A stretch of DNA of 13,371 bases from an uncultured Polymorphobacter sp. (GTDB taxonomy: Bacteria; Pseudomonadota; Alphaproteobacteria; Sphingomonadales; Sphingomonadaceae). Where the stretch lies: NCBI GenBank assembly GCA_937894055.1, contig CALDHQ010000647.1:1-13371 (forward strand), written 5' to 3'. Both the position numbers and the translations under genes were made by a program. This document shows, one piece after another, positions 1-6,974 of the stretch. Position 1 is the stretch's first letter, and the number at the start of each line of letters is the position of its first letter. The notes beneath the pieces were generated by a model, which was given only the letters and a program-made list of their open reading frames with translations, was not told where the DNA came from and made no database searches.

Positions 1-1097
1 TGCAGGCGACGCTCAAGGACAAGTCAGCCGGCGCCGAATACCAGCCACTGGTGCCGGTCAAGGGCTTGCCGTGCTGGCCCGCCGAGCCGCTGTATGACCA
101 GCTGGTCCAGGGCGACAAGATCAAGGCCGGCGTGCTTGATCCCGACCCCGGCGAACGTACCGGCCCCGACCACGGTATCCGCAATATCGACCTCGAATCA
201 TGGTGGACGCCGTGGAAGCCGGTCAAGCAGCTGACGCTGACCGCCGGCGACGGCCCCGACGGCTTTGACGAACTGGTGTTCGCCATCTCGATCGGTGCAG
301 TGCCGCACCTGTGCCACGAACTCATCGATGCCAATCCGGCCTGGGACAAGATGGTCAAGGGCATCCCCGCGGTGCTGACGCAGACGATGCAGATCTGGCT
401 CAAGGAGGATTCGACCACGCTCGGTTGGGATATCCCCTACACCGGCAATGATACCGCGGTTTCGGGCACCTTCATGGTGCCGATCAACGGCATGGTCGAT
501 TTCCACCACCTGATCCCGATGGAAGACTGGCCAGCCGACAATACCCCCAAGGGCCTGTGGTACTTCAGCGGCGTCATGGATGAGTATGGTGCGCAACCGC
601 CGTTCAGCGACCATGACTACCCGTACCGCCAGCATGCACGCGTGCGTTATCAGTGCATCCAGTATTTGCAGGCAACGACAGGATTCATCCTGCCGAAGGG
701 CACCCCTGACGGCTGGAACCCGCCCGGCGATCCGATCTGTCTCGATTTCAACCTGCTCGTCGATACGCGTCCCAATGCCAATTTGCCGCACAATGCGCCG
801 GACGCAATTCGCGGCATCCCGCGCTTTGAAAGCCAGTTCTGGCGCGCCAACATCGACCCGACCGAGCGCTATGTCACCTCGCCGCCGGGCAGCACCAAGT
901 GCCGCATCAAGGCGTGGGAGACCGGCTTCACCAACCTCGCCATCGCCGGTGACTGGATCTACACCGGGCTCAATGTCGGCAGCTTCGAAGGCACGGTGAT
1001 GAGCGGCAAGCTTGCCAGCCACGCGCTGACCGGCTTTCCGGCGCTCGACACCATCTATGGCTATCCCAAACCCAAAGCAGCGGAGGCAGCGGCATGA
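1..1097 (+). CDS. FAD-dependent oxidoreductase (flavin amine oxidase/phytoene dehydrogenase-like), C-terminal part
   Basis: The reading frame (codons from base 3) is open from the window edge to the TGA at 1095-1097, so the gene is cut at its 5' end and its N-terminal dinucleotide-binding fold lies outside. About 364 codons remain. The GTG at 51 is only an internal valine. The C-terminus has the second FAD-contact motif of the amine oxidase/desaturase superfamily, AGDWIYTGLNVGSFEG followed by TVMSGKLAS (about bases 937-1017), where the flavin is held next to the Glu-Gly turn. The middle part (DELVFAISIGAVPHLCHEL) resembles the substrate domain of phytoene- and hydroxysqualene-type dehydrogenases. 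It overlaps the next gene, an SDR, by ATGA, so the two are probably co-translated. I cannot name the substrate. The superfamily call is firm; the exact role is open (carotenoid, amine or lipid oxidation are all possible). Confidence 0.8.
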   Translation, partial: QATLKDKSAGAEYQPLVPVKGLPCWPAEPLYDQLVQGDKIKAGVLDPDPGERTGPDHGIRNIDLESWWTPWKPVKQLTLTAGDGPDGFDELVFAISIGAVPHLCHELIDANPAWDKMVKGIPAVLTQTMQIWLKEDSTTLGWDIPYTGNDTAVSGTFMVPINGMVDFHHLIPMEDWPADNTPKGLWYFSGVMDEYGAQPPFSDHDYPYRQHARVRYQCIQYLQATTGFILPKGTPDGWNPPGDPICLDFNLLVDTRPNANLPHNAPDAIRGIPRFESQFWRANIDPTERYVTSPPGSTKCRIKAWETGFTNLAIAGDWIYTGLNVGSFEGTVMSGKLASHALTGFPALDTIYGYPKPKAAEAAA

Positions 1098-1900
1098 CCA
1101 AGACCATCTTCATCACCGGCAGCTCGACCGGCCTCGGCCGCGCCACCGCGCTGCTGTTTGCGGCCAAAGGCTGGAATGTCATCGCGACGATGCGCAATCC
1201 CGACAAGGAAACCGAACTGGGCAAGGTCAAGGGCATCACCTTGCTACCGCTGGATGTCACGAATGTCGCGCAAGTCACTGATACCGCTGCTATAGCGCTG
1301 GCGATGGGGCCCGTCGACGTGCTGTTCAACAATGCCGGCTACGGCCTTGCCGGTGCGTTCGAAGGCGCCAGCGACGCGCAACTCGTCAACCAGCTCGATA
1401 CCAATCTGCTCGGCGTGATGCGCGTCACGCAGGCGTTCCTGCCGGCGATGCGCGAACGCGGGCAGGGCACGATCATCACCACCACCTCGATCGGCGGGCT
1501 GACCACCTTCCCGTTCAATTCGGTGTATCATGCGACGAAATGGGCGCTCGAAGGCTGGAGCGAGAGCCTGGCGTTCGAGCTTGAGCCGCACGGCATTCGC
1601 GTCAAGACCGTCGCGCCGGGTGGCATCGCCACCGACTTTGCCGGCCGCTCGCTCGTCTTCACCCCGCACCCGGCCTATATGGAGGCCATCGCCAAGACGA
1701 TGGCGGCGTTCACCAATCCCGAACGCCGCACGCCGTCGACTCCCGAACAAATCGCCGAAACCGTCTATGAGGCCGCTACCGATACCAGCGACCGTGTCAC
1801 CTTCGTCGCCGGCGAAGACGCCAAGGCGAGCTATGCCCAGCGCCTCGAGGTCGGCATCGACACGTTCCGCGCCGGCATTCGCAAGATGTTCCTGGGGTAG
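1094..1900 (+). CDS. Short-chain dehydrogenase/reductase (SDR) family oxidoreductase
   Basis: A complete 268-residue classical SDR, usual length for the family. It has the Rossmann cofactor motif TGSSTGLG (residues 8-15), the NNAG motif (79-82), the catalytic serine in TTTSIGG (S132) and the catalytic pair in YHATK (Y145, K149), followed by the PGG motif after beta-6. Arg33 after the second strand (ATMRNP) hints at NADP(H) preference; that is inference. No signal peptide or membrane segment, so it is a cytosolic NAD(P)-dependent oxidoreductase. The ATG overlaps the TGA of the FAD oxidoreductase gene (ATGA), suggesting translational coupling and a shared pathway. The substrate cannot be read from the sequence. 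The gene ends 4 bases before the 3' end of a convergent tRNA gene. Confidence 0.92.
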   Translation: MTKTIFITGSSTGLGRATALLFAAKGWNVIATMRNPDKETELGKVKGITLLPLDVTNVAQVTDTAAIALAMGPVDVLFNNAGYGLAGAFEGASDAQLVNQLDTNLLGVMRVTQAFLPAMRERGQGTIITTTSIGGLTTFPFNSVYHATKWALEGWSESLAFELEPHGIRVKTVAPGGIATDFAGRSLVFTPHPAYMEAIAKTMAAFTNPERRTPSTPEQIAETVYEAATDTSDRVTFVAGEDAKASYAQRLEVGIDTFRAGIRKMFLG

Positions 1901-1904
1901 CAGC

Positions 1905-1994
1905 CGGAGGACGGGGTGGGATTCGAACCCACGGTGGGCTCTCACCCACGGCGGTTTTCAAGACCGCTGCCTTAAACCACTCGGCCACCCGTCC
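1905..1994 (-). tRNA. tRNA-Ser (anticodon UGA)
   Basis: Read on the minus strand it folds as a class II tRNA. The acceptor stem is GGACGGG (5' end at 1994) with CCCGTCC (1909-1915), and the D arm is GCCG...GGC. The anticodon stem GCGGT/ACCGC holds the loop CTTGAAA with anticodon TGA (plus-strand tca at 1958-1960). A long variable arm GTGGG-TGAGAG-CCCAC is diagnostic of serine tRNA, and the T arm is GTGGG-TTCGAAT-CCCAC. It reads UCN codons, mainly UCA. The base after the acceptor stem is T (1908) followed by CCG, so CCA is not encoded and the discriminator is U rather than the G usual in bacterial tRNA-Ser. The gene is convergent with the SDR gene and divergent from the lytic transglycosylase gene. 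I saw no clear promoter or terminator for it. Confidence 0.95.
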
Positions 1995-2133
1995 GGACGC
2001 AGCCGGTGACGGCGCTTTTGCCGGTGTCGCGGCCGCAGCGCAAGCCTGTTGCAGCTTCAGCCGGGCACGAGATTTGCGAATGTCCCAGTCTGAGGCTTTC
2101 GCCACACGGTCATGCTGTGGCATCAATGCGGGG

Positions 2134-3204
2134 ATGAACCGATTCCCGCGCTTGTTGCTGTTCGGAATGCTGCTGGCCGCCGCCGCCGTGCCGATGCGCG
2201 CGCAGGATGCGCCCGCCGTGCCGCCGCCATCCGACGTCGTCGCCAATCCGGGCTTTTCGGCATGGCTCGCCGACTATGCCCGTGCCGCAAAGGCGCGTGG
2301 GCTCGACCCGGCGGCGATCGCCACCACCACCGGCGGGTTGAGCTATTCGCCGCGCGTCGTCGAACTAGACCGCGCCCAGCCCGATGACAGCAACCGCACG
2401 CAGAGCCAGTTCAGCGATTATCTGTCACGTCGCCTCGACGGCACGCGCATCAACCGTGGCCGGGCGTTGCACGAGGACATGGCGGCAAAGTTCGCCGAAA
2501 TCGAAGCGCGCACCGGCGTGCCGGCGAACATCATCCTCGGCATCTGGGGGATGGAATCGAGCTACGGCGTCAACACCGGCAATTTCGACGTGCCGCGGTC
2601 GGTCGCCAGCCTCGCCTATGACGGCCGCCGTCGCGAGCTGTTCACCAAGGAGCTCGATGCCAGCGTCGCCATCATCGCCAAGGGGCTGGCGCGCCGCGAC
2701 GAACTCAAGGGCAGCTGGGCCGGCGCGATGGGCCAGCCGCAGTTCCTGCCCAGCTCCTACCTCGCCTATGCCGTCGACGGCGACGGCGACGGCCATGCCG
2801 ACATCTGGGACTCGAAGCCCGATGTCGCGGCGTCGATCGGCAACTATCTGGCGAAGAACGGCTGGCGGCGCGGCCAGCCCTGGGGCATGCGCGTTGTCGT
2901 GCCGGGCAACCTCGAACGCTGGCGCGTCCGCAACCTCGTCCAGCCCGACCAGTGCGTGCGGCCGATGCAGCGCCACAGCCGCTGGATTTCGGTCGGCGAG
3001 TGGAAGGCGCTCGGGTTGATCCCGATGGGCAAGCCGTGGCCCGCCGATGATACGCTGGCGACCCTGGTCGAACCCGATGGCCCCGGCACGCCGGCCTATC
3101 TGACCTTCGGCAACTACCGCGCGCTGCTCGCGTACAACTGCTCGAATTTCTACGCGCTGTCGGTGGCGCTGCTCGGCGATGCGATTGACCAACCGGGCAA
3201 CTAG
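2134..3204 (+). CDS. Lytic murein transglycosylase, MltB type (SLT_2 domain)
   Basis: Cleaves the MurNAc-GlcNAc glycosidic bond of peptidoglycan in the periplasm, leaving 1,6-anhydromuropeptides. I start it at ATG 2134 (356 residues) because the protein then opens with a signal peptide: MNRF, a hydrophobic run (LLLFGMLLAAAAV) and a probable signal peptidase I site after MRA. The ATG at 2080 and TTG at 2074 would add about 20 polar residues in front. The SLT_2 domain runs from about residue 35 to the C-terminus. It has the catalytic glutamate in WGMESSYG (E141), the family motif GAMGQPQFLPSSY and an EF-hand-like DGDGDGHADIW loop, the calcium site known in MltB. No lipobox and no peptidoglycan-binding domain follow. 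The last 26 bases overlap the next gene, so it heads the cell-wall block of the operon. Confidence 0.93.
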   Translation: MNRFPRLLLFGMLLAAAAVPMRAQDAPAVPPPSDVVANPGFSAWLADYARAAKARGLDPAAIATTTGGLSYSPRVVELDRAQPDDSNRTQSQFSDYLSRRLDGTRINRGRALHEDMAAKFAEIEARTGVPANIILGIWGMESSYGVNTGNFDVPRSVASLAYDGRRRELFTKELDASVAIIAKGLARRDELKGSWAGAMGQPQFLPSSYLAYAVDGDGDGHADIWDSKPDVAASIGNYLAKNGWRRGQPWGMRVVVPGNLERWRVRNLVQPDQCVRPMQRHSRWISVGEWKALGLIPMGKPWPADDTLATLVEPDGPGTPAYLTFGNYRALLAYNCSNFYALSVALLGDAIDQPGN

Positions 3205-4114
3205 CGTCGCCGCACTGGCGGTGCTGCTGACCCTGGCCGCCTGCGCCGGCAAACCCGCCAAACCGCCGGCAACAGCGGGCGGCAAGCCTGCGACCAGCGC
3301 CGGATCGAAGGTCAAGATCGGCAAGCCTTATGAAGTGCTCGGTGTCTGGTACACGCCGTCGGACGACCGCAGCTATGACGTTGTCGGCATTGCGTCATGG
3401 TACGGGCCGGGGTTTCACGGGCTCGATACGGCGAACGGCGAACGCTACGAAATGGACGCGCTGACCGCCGCGCACAAAACGCTGCCGATGCCGAGCTATG
3501 TCGAGGTCACCAACCTGACCAACGGCCGCGTGCTGGTGGTGCGCGTCAACGACCGCGGGCCGTTTGTCGATGGCCGCATCATCGATCTGTCGCGCCGCGC
3601 CGCGCAACTGCTCGGTGTCGACAAGGCCGGCACCGCCAAGGTGCGCGTCCGGCGGGTGTATCCCGACGCCGAGCAGATTGCCGCGCTGGCGCCGCTGCCA
3701 CAGGCGGTGGCGCTTCGGGCTCCCGCGCCAGTCGTCGCACCGGTTGCTGCTGCAGCCGTAGCGGCCGCTCCTGCTGAAGTAGCACCTGTCGATACGACGC
3801 CAGCACCGGTTGCAGTTGTCGCCGTTCCACCCGCTGCTGTGGAGGCATCGCCAGCGGCGGTACCACCACCAGCGCAACAGCTTTTCATCCAGGTCGCCGC
3901 GGTTTCCGACCAGGGCCGCGCCGAGTGGTTGCGCGGCTTTCTGGCGCCCTATGGCACCGTCACCATTGCCGCGGCACCGTCTGGCCTGTGGCGCGTCCGC
4001 ATCGGGCCGGTTTCAGATGCAAATTCGGCTGCATCGACACTGGCGCGCGTGCAGGCGGCGGGTTACAGCGATGCAGCAATCGTCCGTGTTGCGGCCGCCG
4101 CGCCGCCACGCTGA
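3179..4114 (+). CDS. rlpA: RlpA-type septal lipoprotein, lytic transglycosylase with SPOR domain
   Basis: An outer-membrane lipoprotein of the RlpA family, 311 residues. The signal sequence ends in the lipobox LAAC with Cys22 as the lipidated residue. A double-psi beta-barrel (about residues 65-150) starts at GIASWYGPGFHG. It keeps the two catalytic positions known from Pseudomonas RlpA as His99 (TAAHKTLP) and Asp125 (VNDRGPF), with the same 26-residue spacing. A long Ala/Pro/Val linker (about 175-235) leads to a C-terminal SPOR domain (about 236-307, from LFIQVAAVSD), which binds denuded septal glycan. RlpA cleaves denuded glycan strands during daughter-cell separation; whether this copy is enzymatically active is inferred. 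It begins inside the preceding lytic transglycosylase gene, so the two peptidoglycan enzymes are probably made together. The repetitive linker DNA (about 3700-3880) is prone to length change. Confidence 0.93.
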   Translation: MRLTNRATSVAALAVLLTLAACAGKPAKPPATAGGKPATSAGSKVKIGKPYEVLGVWYTPSDDRSYDVVGIASWYGPGFHGLDTANGERYEMDALTAAHKTLPMPSYVEVTNLTNGRVLVVRVNDRGPFVDGRIIDLSRRAAQLLGVDKAGTAKVRVRRVYPDAEQIAALAPLPQAVALRAPAPVVAPVAAAAVAAAPAEVAPVDTTPAPVAVVAVPPAAVEASPAAVPPPAQQLFIQVAAVSDQGRAEWLRGFLAPYGTVTIAAAPSGLWRVRIGPVSDANSAASTLARVQAAGYSDAAIVRVAAAAPPR

Positions 4115-4151
4115 CGCGGGTCAGTCAATTCGAGTCCACGAGGGTTAATTC

Positions 4152-5318
4152 ATGCGTTTCAAATCGGCACTTGCAGCGTTGCTCATCGCAGGCATCAGCA
4201 GTTCGGCGTTCGCGCAAGCCACCATGCCGAGTTTCGCGACGCCGGCGCCCTATGCCTTCATGCTCGACATGTCGAACGGCGCGGTGCTGTACCAAAAGGA
4301 CCCCGATACGCCGATGCCGCCCGCGTCGATGGGCAAGATGATGACCGTCTATGTCGCGTTCGACATGATCAAGCGCGGCGAAATCACGCTCGACAAGAAG
4401 ATCACCGTGCGCCCCGAAACCTGGACGAAATGGCATAGCCAGGGCTCGACGATGTTCCTGTCGCCGGGTGAGCAGGTCAGCGTTGAAAACCTGCTGCACG
4501 GCATCGTCACGCTGTCGGGTAACGACGCCTGCGTGACCTTGGGCGAAGGCCTTGCCGGCACCGACGAAAACTACGTCGCGCTGATGAACAAGACGGCGCA
4601 GAAGCTCGGCATGAAGGGCTCGCGCTTTGCCAACACCAATGGCTGGCCTGACCCCAATGAAATGGTCACCGCGCGCGACCTGGCGACGCTGGCGCAGGCG
4701 ACGATCCGCGACTTCCCCGATCTCTACAAGAAATTCTACGGCCAGCCGTCATTCACCTGGGGCAAGACGCTCGGCGCCGGTGCCGACATCACCCAGGCCA
4801 ACCGCAACCCGATTCTCGGGCGCGTCGCGGGCGCCGACGGTCTGAAGACCGGCCACACCGAAGACGCCGGCTACGGCTTCACCGGCTCGGCAATCCAGGA
4901 CGGTCGCCGTCTGGTGATGGTGCTCGCCGGCCTGTCGAGCTTCAACGAGCGCATCTCGGCCTCGGTGGCGTTCATGGAATGGGGCTTCAACGCCTTCGGC
5001 CGCAAGCTGCTGGTCAAGCCCGGCCAGGTCGTCGGCACCGCCGAGGTGTGGATGGGCGAGGACGCCGGAGTGCCGCTGACCGCCGCGACCGACCTGAAGG
5101 TCACCGTGCCGCGCGGCGCCGCCAACGCCGTCAAGGCGAAGATCGTCTATCAGGGCCCGGTCACCGCGCCGATTGCCAAGGGTGCGAAGATCGCCGAACT
5201 CGTCGTCAGCGTGCCGGGCTTCCCCGATACGCGGTTGCCGCTGGTCGCTGCCAACGCCGTCGACAAGGCCGGGCCGTTCGGGCGCATCGCCGCGGCGTTC
5301 CGCGCGCTGTTCCTGTAA
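4152..5318 (+). CDS. D-alanyl-D-alanine carboxypeptidase (PBP5/6 type, peptidase S11)
   Basis: Removes the terminal D-Ala from peptidoglycan pentapeptides in the periplasm. The 388-residue length fits the DacA/DacC family. Signal peptide residues 1-21 end in AFA (likely cut before Gln22). The serine beta-lactamase/transpeptidase fold shows all three active-site motifs: SMGK (Ser59 nucleophile, Lys62), SGN (122-124) and KTG (232-234). A PBP5 C-terminal beta domain follows (about 285-370), and the tail GRIAAAFRALFL looks like the amphipathic helix that anchors these enzymes to the inner membrane. The start is supported by a purine-rich AGGG about 8 bases before the ATG. The stop shares one base with the tmk start (TAATG). 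The dacA/dacC/dacF paralogue cannot be decided, so I give no symbol. Confidence 0.95.
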   Translation: MRFKSALAALLIAGISSSAFAQATMPSFATPAPYAFMLDMSNGAVLYQKDPDTPMPPASMGKMMTVYVAFDMIKRGEITLDKKITVRPETWTKWHSQGSTMFLSPGEQVSVENLLHGIVTLSGNDACVTLGEGLAGTDENYVALMNKTAQKLGMKGSRFANTNGWPDPNEMVTARDLATLAQATIRDFPDLYKKFYGQPSFTWGKTLGAGADITQANRNPILGRVAGADGLKTGHTEDAGYGFTGSAIQDGRRLVMVLAGLSSFNERISASVAFMEWGFNAFGRKLLVKPGQVVGTAEVWMGEDAGVPLTAATDLKVTVPRGAANAVKAKIVYQGPVTAPIAKGAKIAELVVSVPGFPDTRLPLVAANAVDKAGPFGRIAAAFRALFL

Positions 5319-5947
5319 TGACGCGCGGGCGCTTCATCAGCCTCGAAGGCGGGGAGGGCGCGGGCAAGTCGACGCAGCTCAACCTGCTCGCCGAGCGGCT
5401 GGTGGATGCCGGCATCAAGCTGGTGACGACGCGCGAGCCCGGCGGCACCAAGGGCGCCGAAACGATCCGCGAGCTGTTCGTCAGCGGCGCCACCGACCGC
5501 TGGGACGCGCCGACCGAAGCCTGTCTCGTCAATGCCGCGCGCGCCGACCATGTTGCACGGCAGATCCGGCCGGCGCTCGAACGCGGCGACTGGGTGCTGT
5601 GCGACCGCTACGCCGATTCGACCTTTGCCTATCAGGGCGGCGACAAGGGCGTGCCCGATGCCGATCTGCAGGCGCTGCACCGCGTGGCGACAGGCGACCT
5701 GTGGCCCGACCTGACCTTGCTGCTCGACCTGCCCGTCGAAACCGGGCTGGCACGTACGCTCAAGCGCATCGGCGGTGCGACCCGCTTCGAAGCGCATGAT
5801 ATTGGCTTTCACCAACGCGTCGCGGCACGCTTTCACGCGCGCGCAGCGGCCGAACCGCGCCGTATCCGCACCATCAACGCCGACATCGACGCGCACCACG
5901 TCGCGGCTGCCATCTGGGCCGAGGTCGCGCCACTGCTGCCATGCTGA
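5318..5947 (+). CDS. tmk: Thymidylate kinase (dTMP kinase)
   Basis: Phosphorylates dTMP to dTDP with ATP, the step that joins both routes of dTTP synthesis; cytosolic. The 209-residue length is normal. It has the P-loop GGEGAGKST (residues 11-19), TREPGGT (38-44, dTMP-binding region) and the DRYADST motif (96-102) with the Asp-Arg pair of the family. Codon 1 is the ATG overlapping the carboxypeptidase stop (TAATG); a longer open frame upstream is antisense-like arginine-rich sequence inside the preceding gene and was not used. The last 7 bases overlap the holB start. A tmk-holB pair is common in bacteria. No missing residues were seen. Confidence 0.97.
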   Translation: MTRGRFISLEGGEGAGKSTQLNLLAERLVDAGIKLVTTREPGGTKGAETIRELFVSGATDRWDAPTEACLVNAARADHVARQIRPALERGDWVLCDRYADSTFAYQGGDKGVPDADLQALHRVATGDLWPDLTLLLDLPVETGLARTLKRIGGATRFEAHDIGFHQRVAARFHARAAAEPRRIRTINADIDAHHVAAAIWAEVAPLLPC

Positions 5948-6954
5948 TCGGCCACCGCGAACAGGGCGCGGCATTCAGGGCCGCTTTCGACAGCGGAACC
6001 ATACATCACGCTTGGCTGCTGGCCGGGCCGCAGGGCATCGGCAAAGCGAGCTTCGCCAAGGCTGCAGCTCAGTGGCTGTTGGCTCGAGCTGCAGGCCCGC
6101 AATCTGGAATCTCGACCGAAAGTCTGGATGTGCAACCCGACCATCCAACTGCGTGCTTGCTAAGAGCTAGAAGTCACCTTGATTTCCGTCTTGTCGAGCG
6201 GGTCTATGCTGATAGTGAAGGCCGTCCATCTGACAAATTGCGGCGCGATATTCAGATCGATCAGATAGTCCGCAGGCCCAAAAGCAAATGGGAGCCGCCG
6301 CTCTCCGAAAGCCTGCGGTCAACACCTGCATTGAGTAGTTGGCGCGTGGTCATTATCGACGCCATGGAGGAGATGAACGACAACTCCACCAATGCATTGC
6401 TAAAGATGCTCGAGGAGCCGCCGCAAGGCACCTTATTTCTATGTGTCACACATTCAGTCGGCAGGCTGAAGCCAACAATACGGTCGCGGTGCAGACTGGT
6501 TCGCTTTGAACCGCTCGGCGACGAAGACGTGGCGCGCGTACTCGATGACGTCCGCCCCGACCTGTCGATGACCGACCGCGACGCGCTGGTCCGTATCGCG
6601 CAGGGTGCCCCCGGCCGCGCGCTGCGCTTTGCCAGCATCGGCATCGCGGCGCTTGAGGCCGAGCTTGGCGAACTGGCGGTTGCAGGACCGCAGGCGGCCA
6701 CCGCACGCGCGCTGCTGCTGTCGCGGTCGCTCGCCGCCAAGGCCGCAACGCCGCGCTACGAAGCCTTTCTTGAACTCGCGCCCGCGGCTATCGCGCATGC
6801 CGCCCGTGACCGGCGCGGGCCACGGCTTGCGCGCGCGCTGGCGCTATGGGAAAAGGCGACGGCGCTCGCGGCTTCGGCAGTGGCGCTGTCACTCGAACCC
6901 CAAAGTGTCGCCTTCGACCTGGCCATGCTCGTGTCAGGACTTGCCGAAACGTGA
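5941..6954 (+). CDS. holB: DNA polymerase III subunit delta' (clamp loader)
   Basis: A stator subunit of the clamp loader that places the beta clamp on primed DNA. 337 residues. It shows an AAA+ P-loop-like GPQGIGK (29-35), the strongly conserved NALLKMLEEPP (151-161), LFLCVTHS (165-172, sensor-1 strand) and the SRC motif in IRSRCR (182-184). The alpha-helical C-terminal domain runs from about residue 210. The four zinc-binding cysteines of E. coli delta' are absent. It overlaps tmk by 7 bases and lies 20 bases before metG. Codon use changes sharply inside the gene: about residues 41-180 use TTA, CTA, ATA, AGA and TGT codons and have far lower GC than either end, although the reading frame and family motifs stay intact. 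It looks functional. Confidence 0.93.
   Translation: MLIGHREQGAAFRAAFDSGTIHHAWLLAGPQGIGKASFAKAAAQWLLARAAGPQSGISTESLDVQPDHPTACLLRARSHLDFRLVERVYADSEGRPSDKLRRDIQIDQIVRRPKSKWEPPLSESLRSTPALSSWRVVIIDAMEEMNDNSTNALLKMLEEPPQGTLFLCVTHSVGRLKPTIRSRCRLVRFEPLGDEDVARVLDDVRPDLSMTDRDALVRIAQGAPGRALRFASIGIAALEAELGELAVAGPQAATARALLLSRSLAAKAATPRYEAFLELAPAAIAHAARDRRGPRLARALALWEKATALAASAVALSLEPQSVAFDLAMLVSGLAET
6061..6480 (+). other. Low-GC, atypical-codon segment inside holB
   Basis: By hand count this stretch is about 54% G+C (227 of 420 bases). The 60-base lines on each side are about 67-70% (40 of 60 at 5941-6000, 42 of 60 at 6541-6600). It contains runs such as acc-tta-ttt-cta-tgt and ata-cgg-tcg-cgg-tgc-aga, codons almost absent from neighbouring genes. 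The translation stays collinear with delta' subunits, so this is not an insertion. Partial replacement by homologous recombination with a lower-GC relative is one reading; local loss of codon bias is another. Confidence 0.6.
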
Positions 6955-6974
6955 CAGGAAAACCTGCCAAAGTC

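Noticed and set aside
2074..2133. Upstream start codons (TTG 2074, ATG 2080) for the lytic transglycosylase
   Set aside because: They would place about 20 polar residues before an excellent signal peptide that begins at ATG 2134.
1995..2133. Gap between tRNA-Ser and the lytic transglycosylase checked for promoters
   Set aside because: I saw no convincing -35/-10 pair for either strand; the tRNA and the operon must start here, but no site can be supported.
2425..3324. 299-codon open frame on the minus strand
   Set aside because: Antisense to the lytic transglycosylase and rlpA genes, whose plus-strand motifs and signal peptides are clear.
3700..3880. Repetitive-looking GC-rich stretch considered as a tandem repeat or CRISPR-like array
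   Set aside because: There is no regular repeat unit. It encodes the Ala/Pro/Val linker between the barrel and SPOR domain of RlpA.
6955..6966. CAGG-AAAA-CCTG hairpin between holB and metG
   Set aside because: A 4-bp stem is too weak for a terminator or T-box-like leader, and the 20-base gap leaves no room for a regulator of metG.
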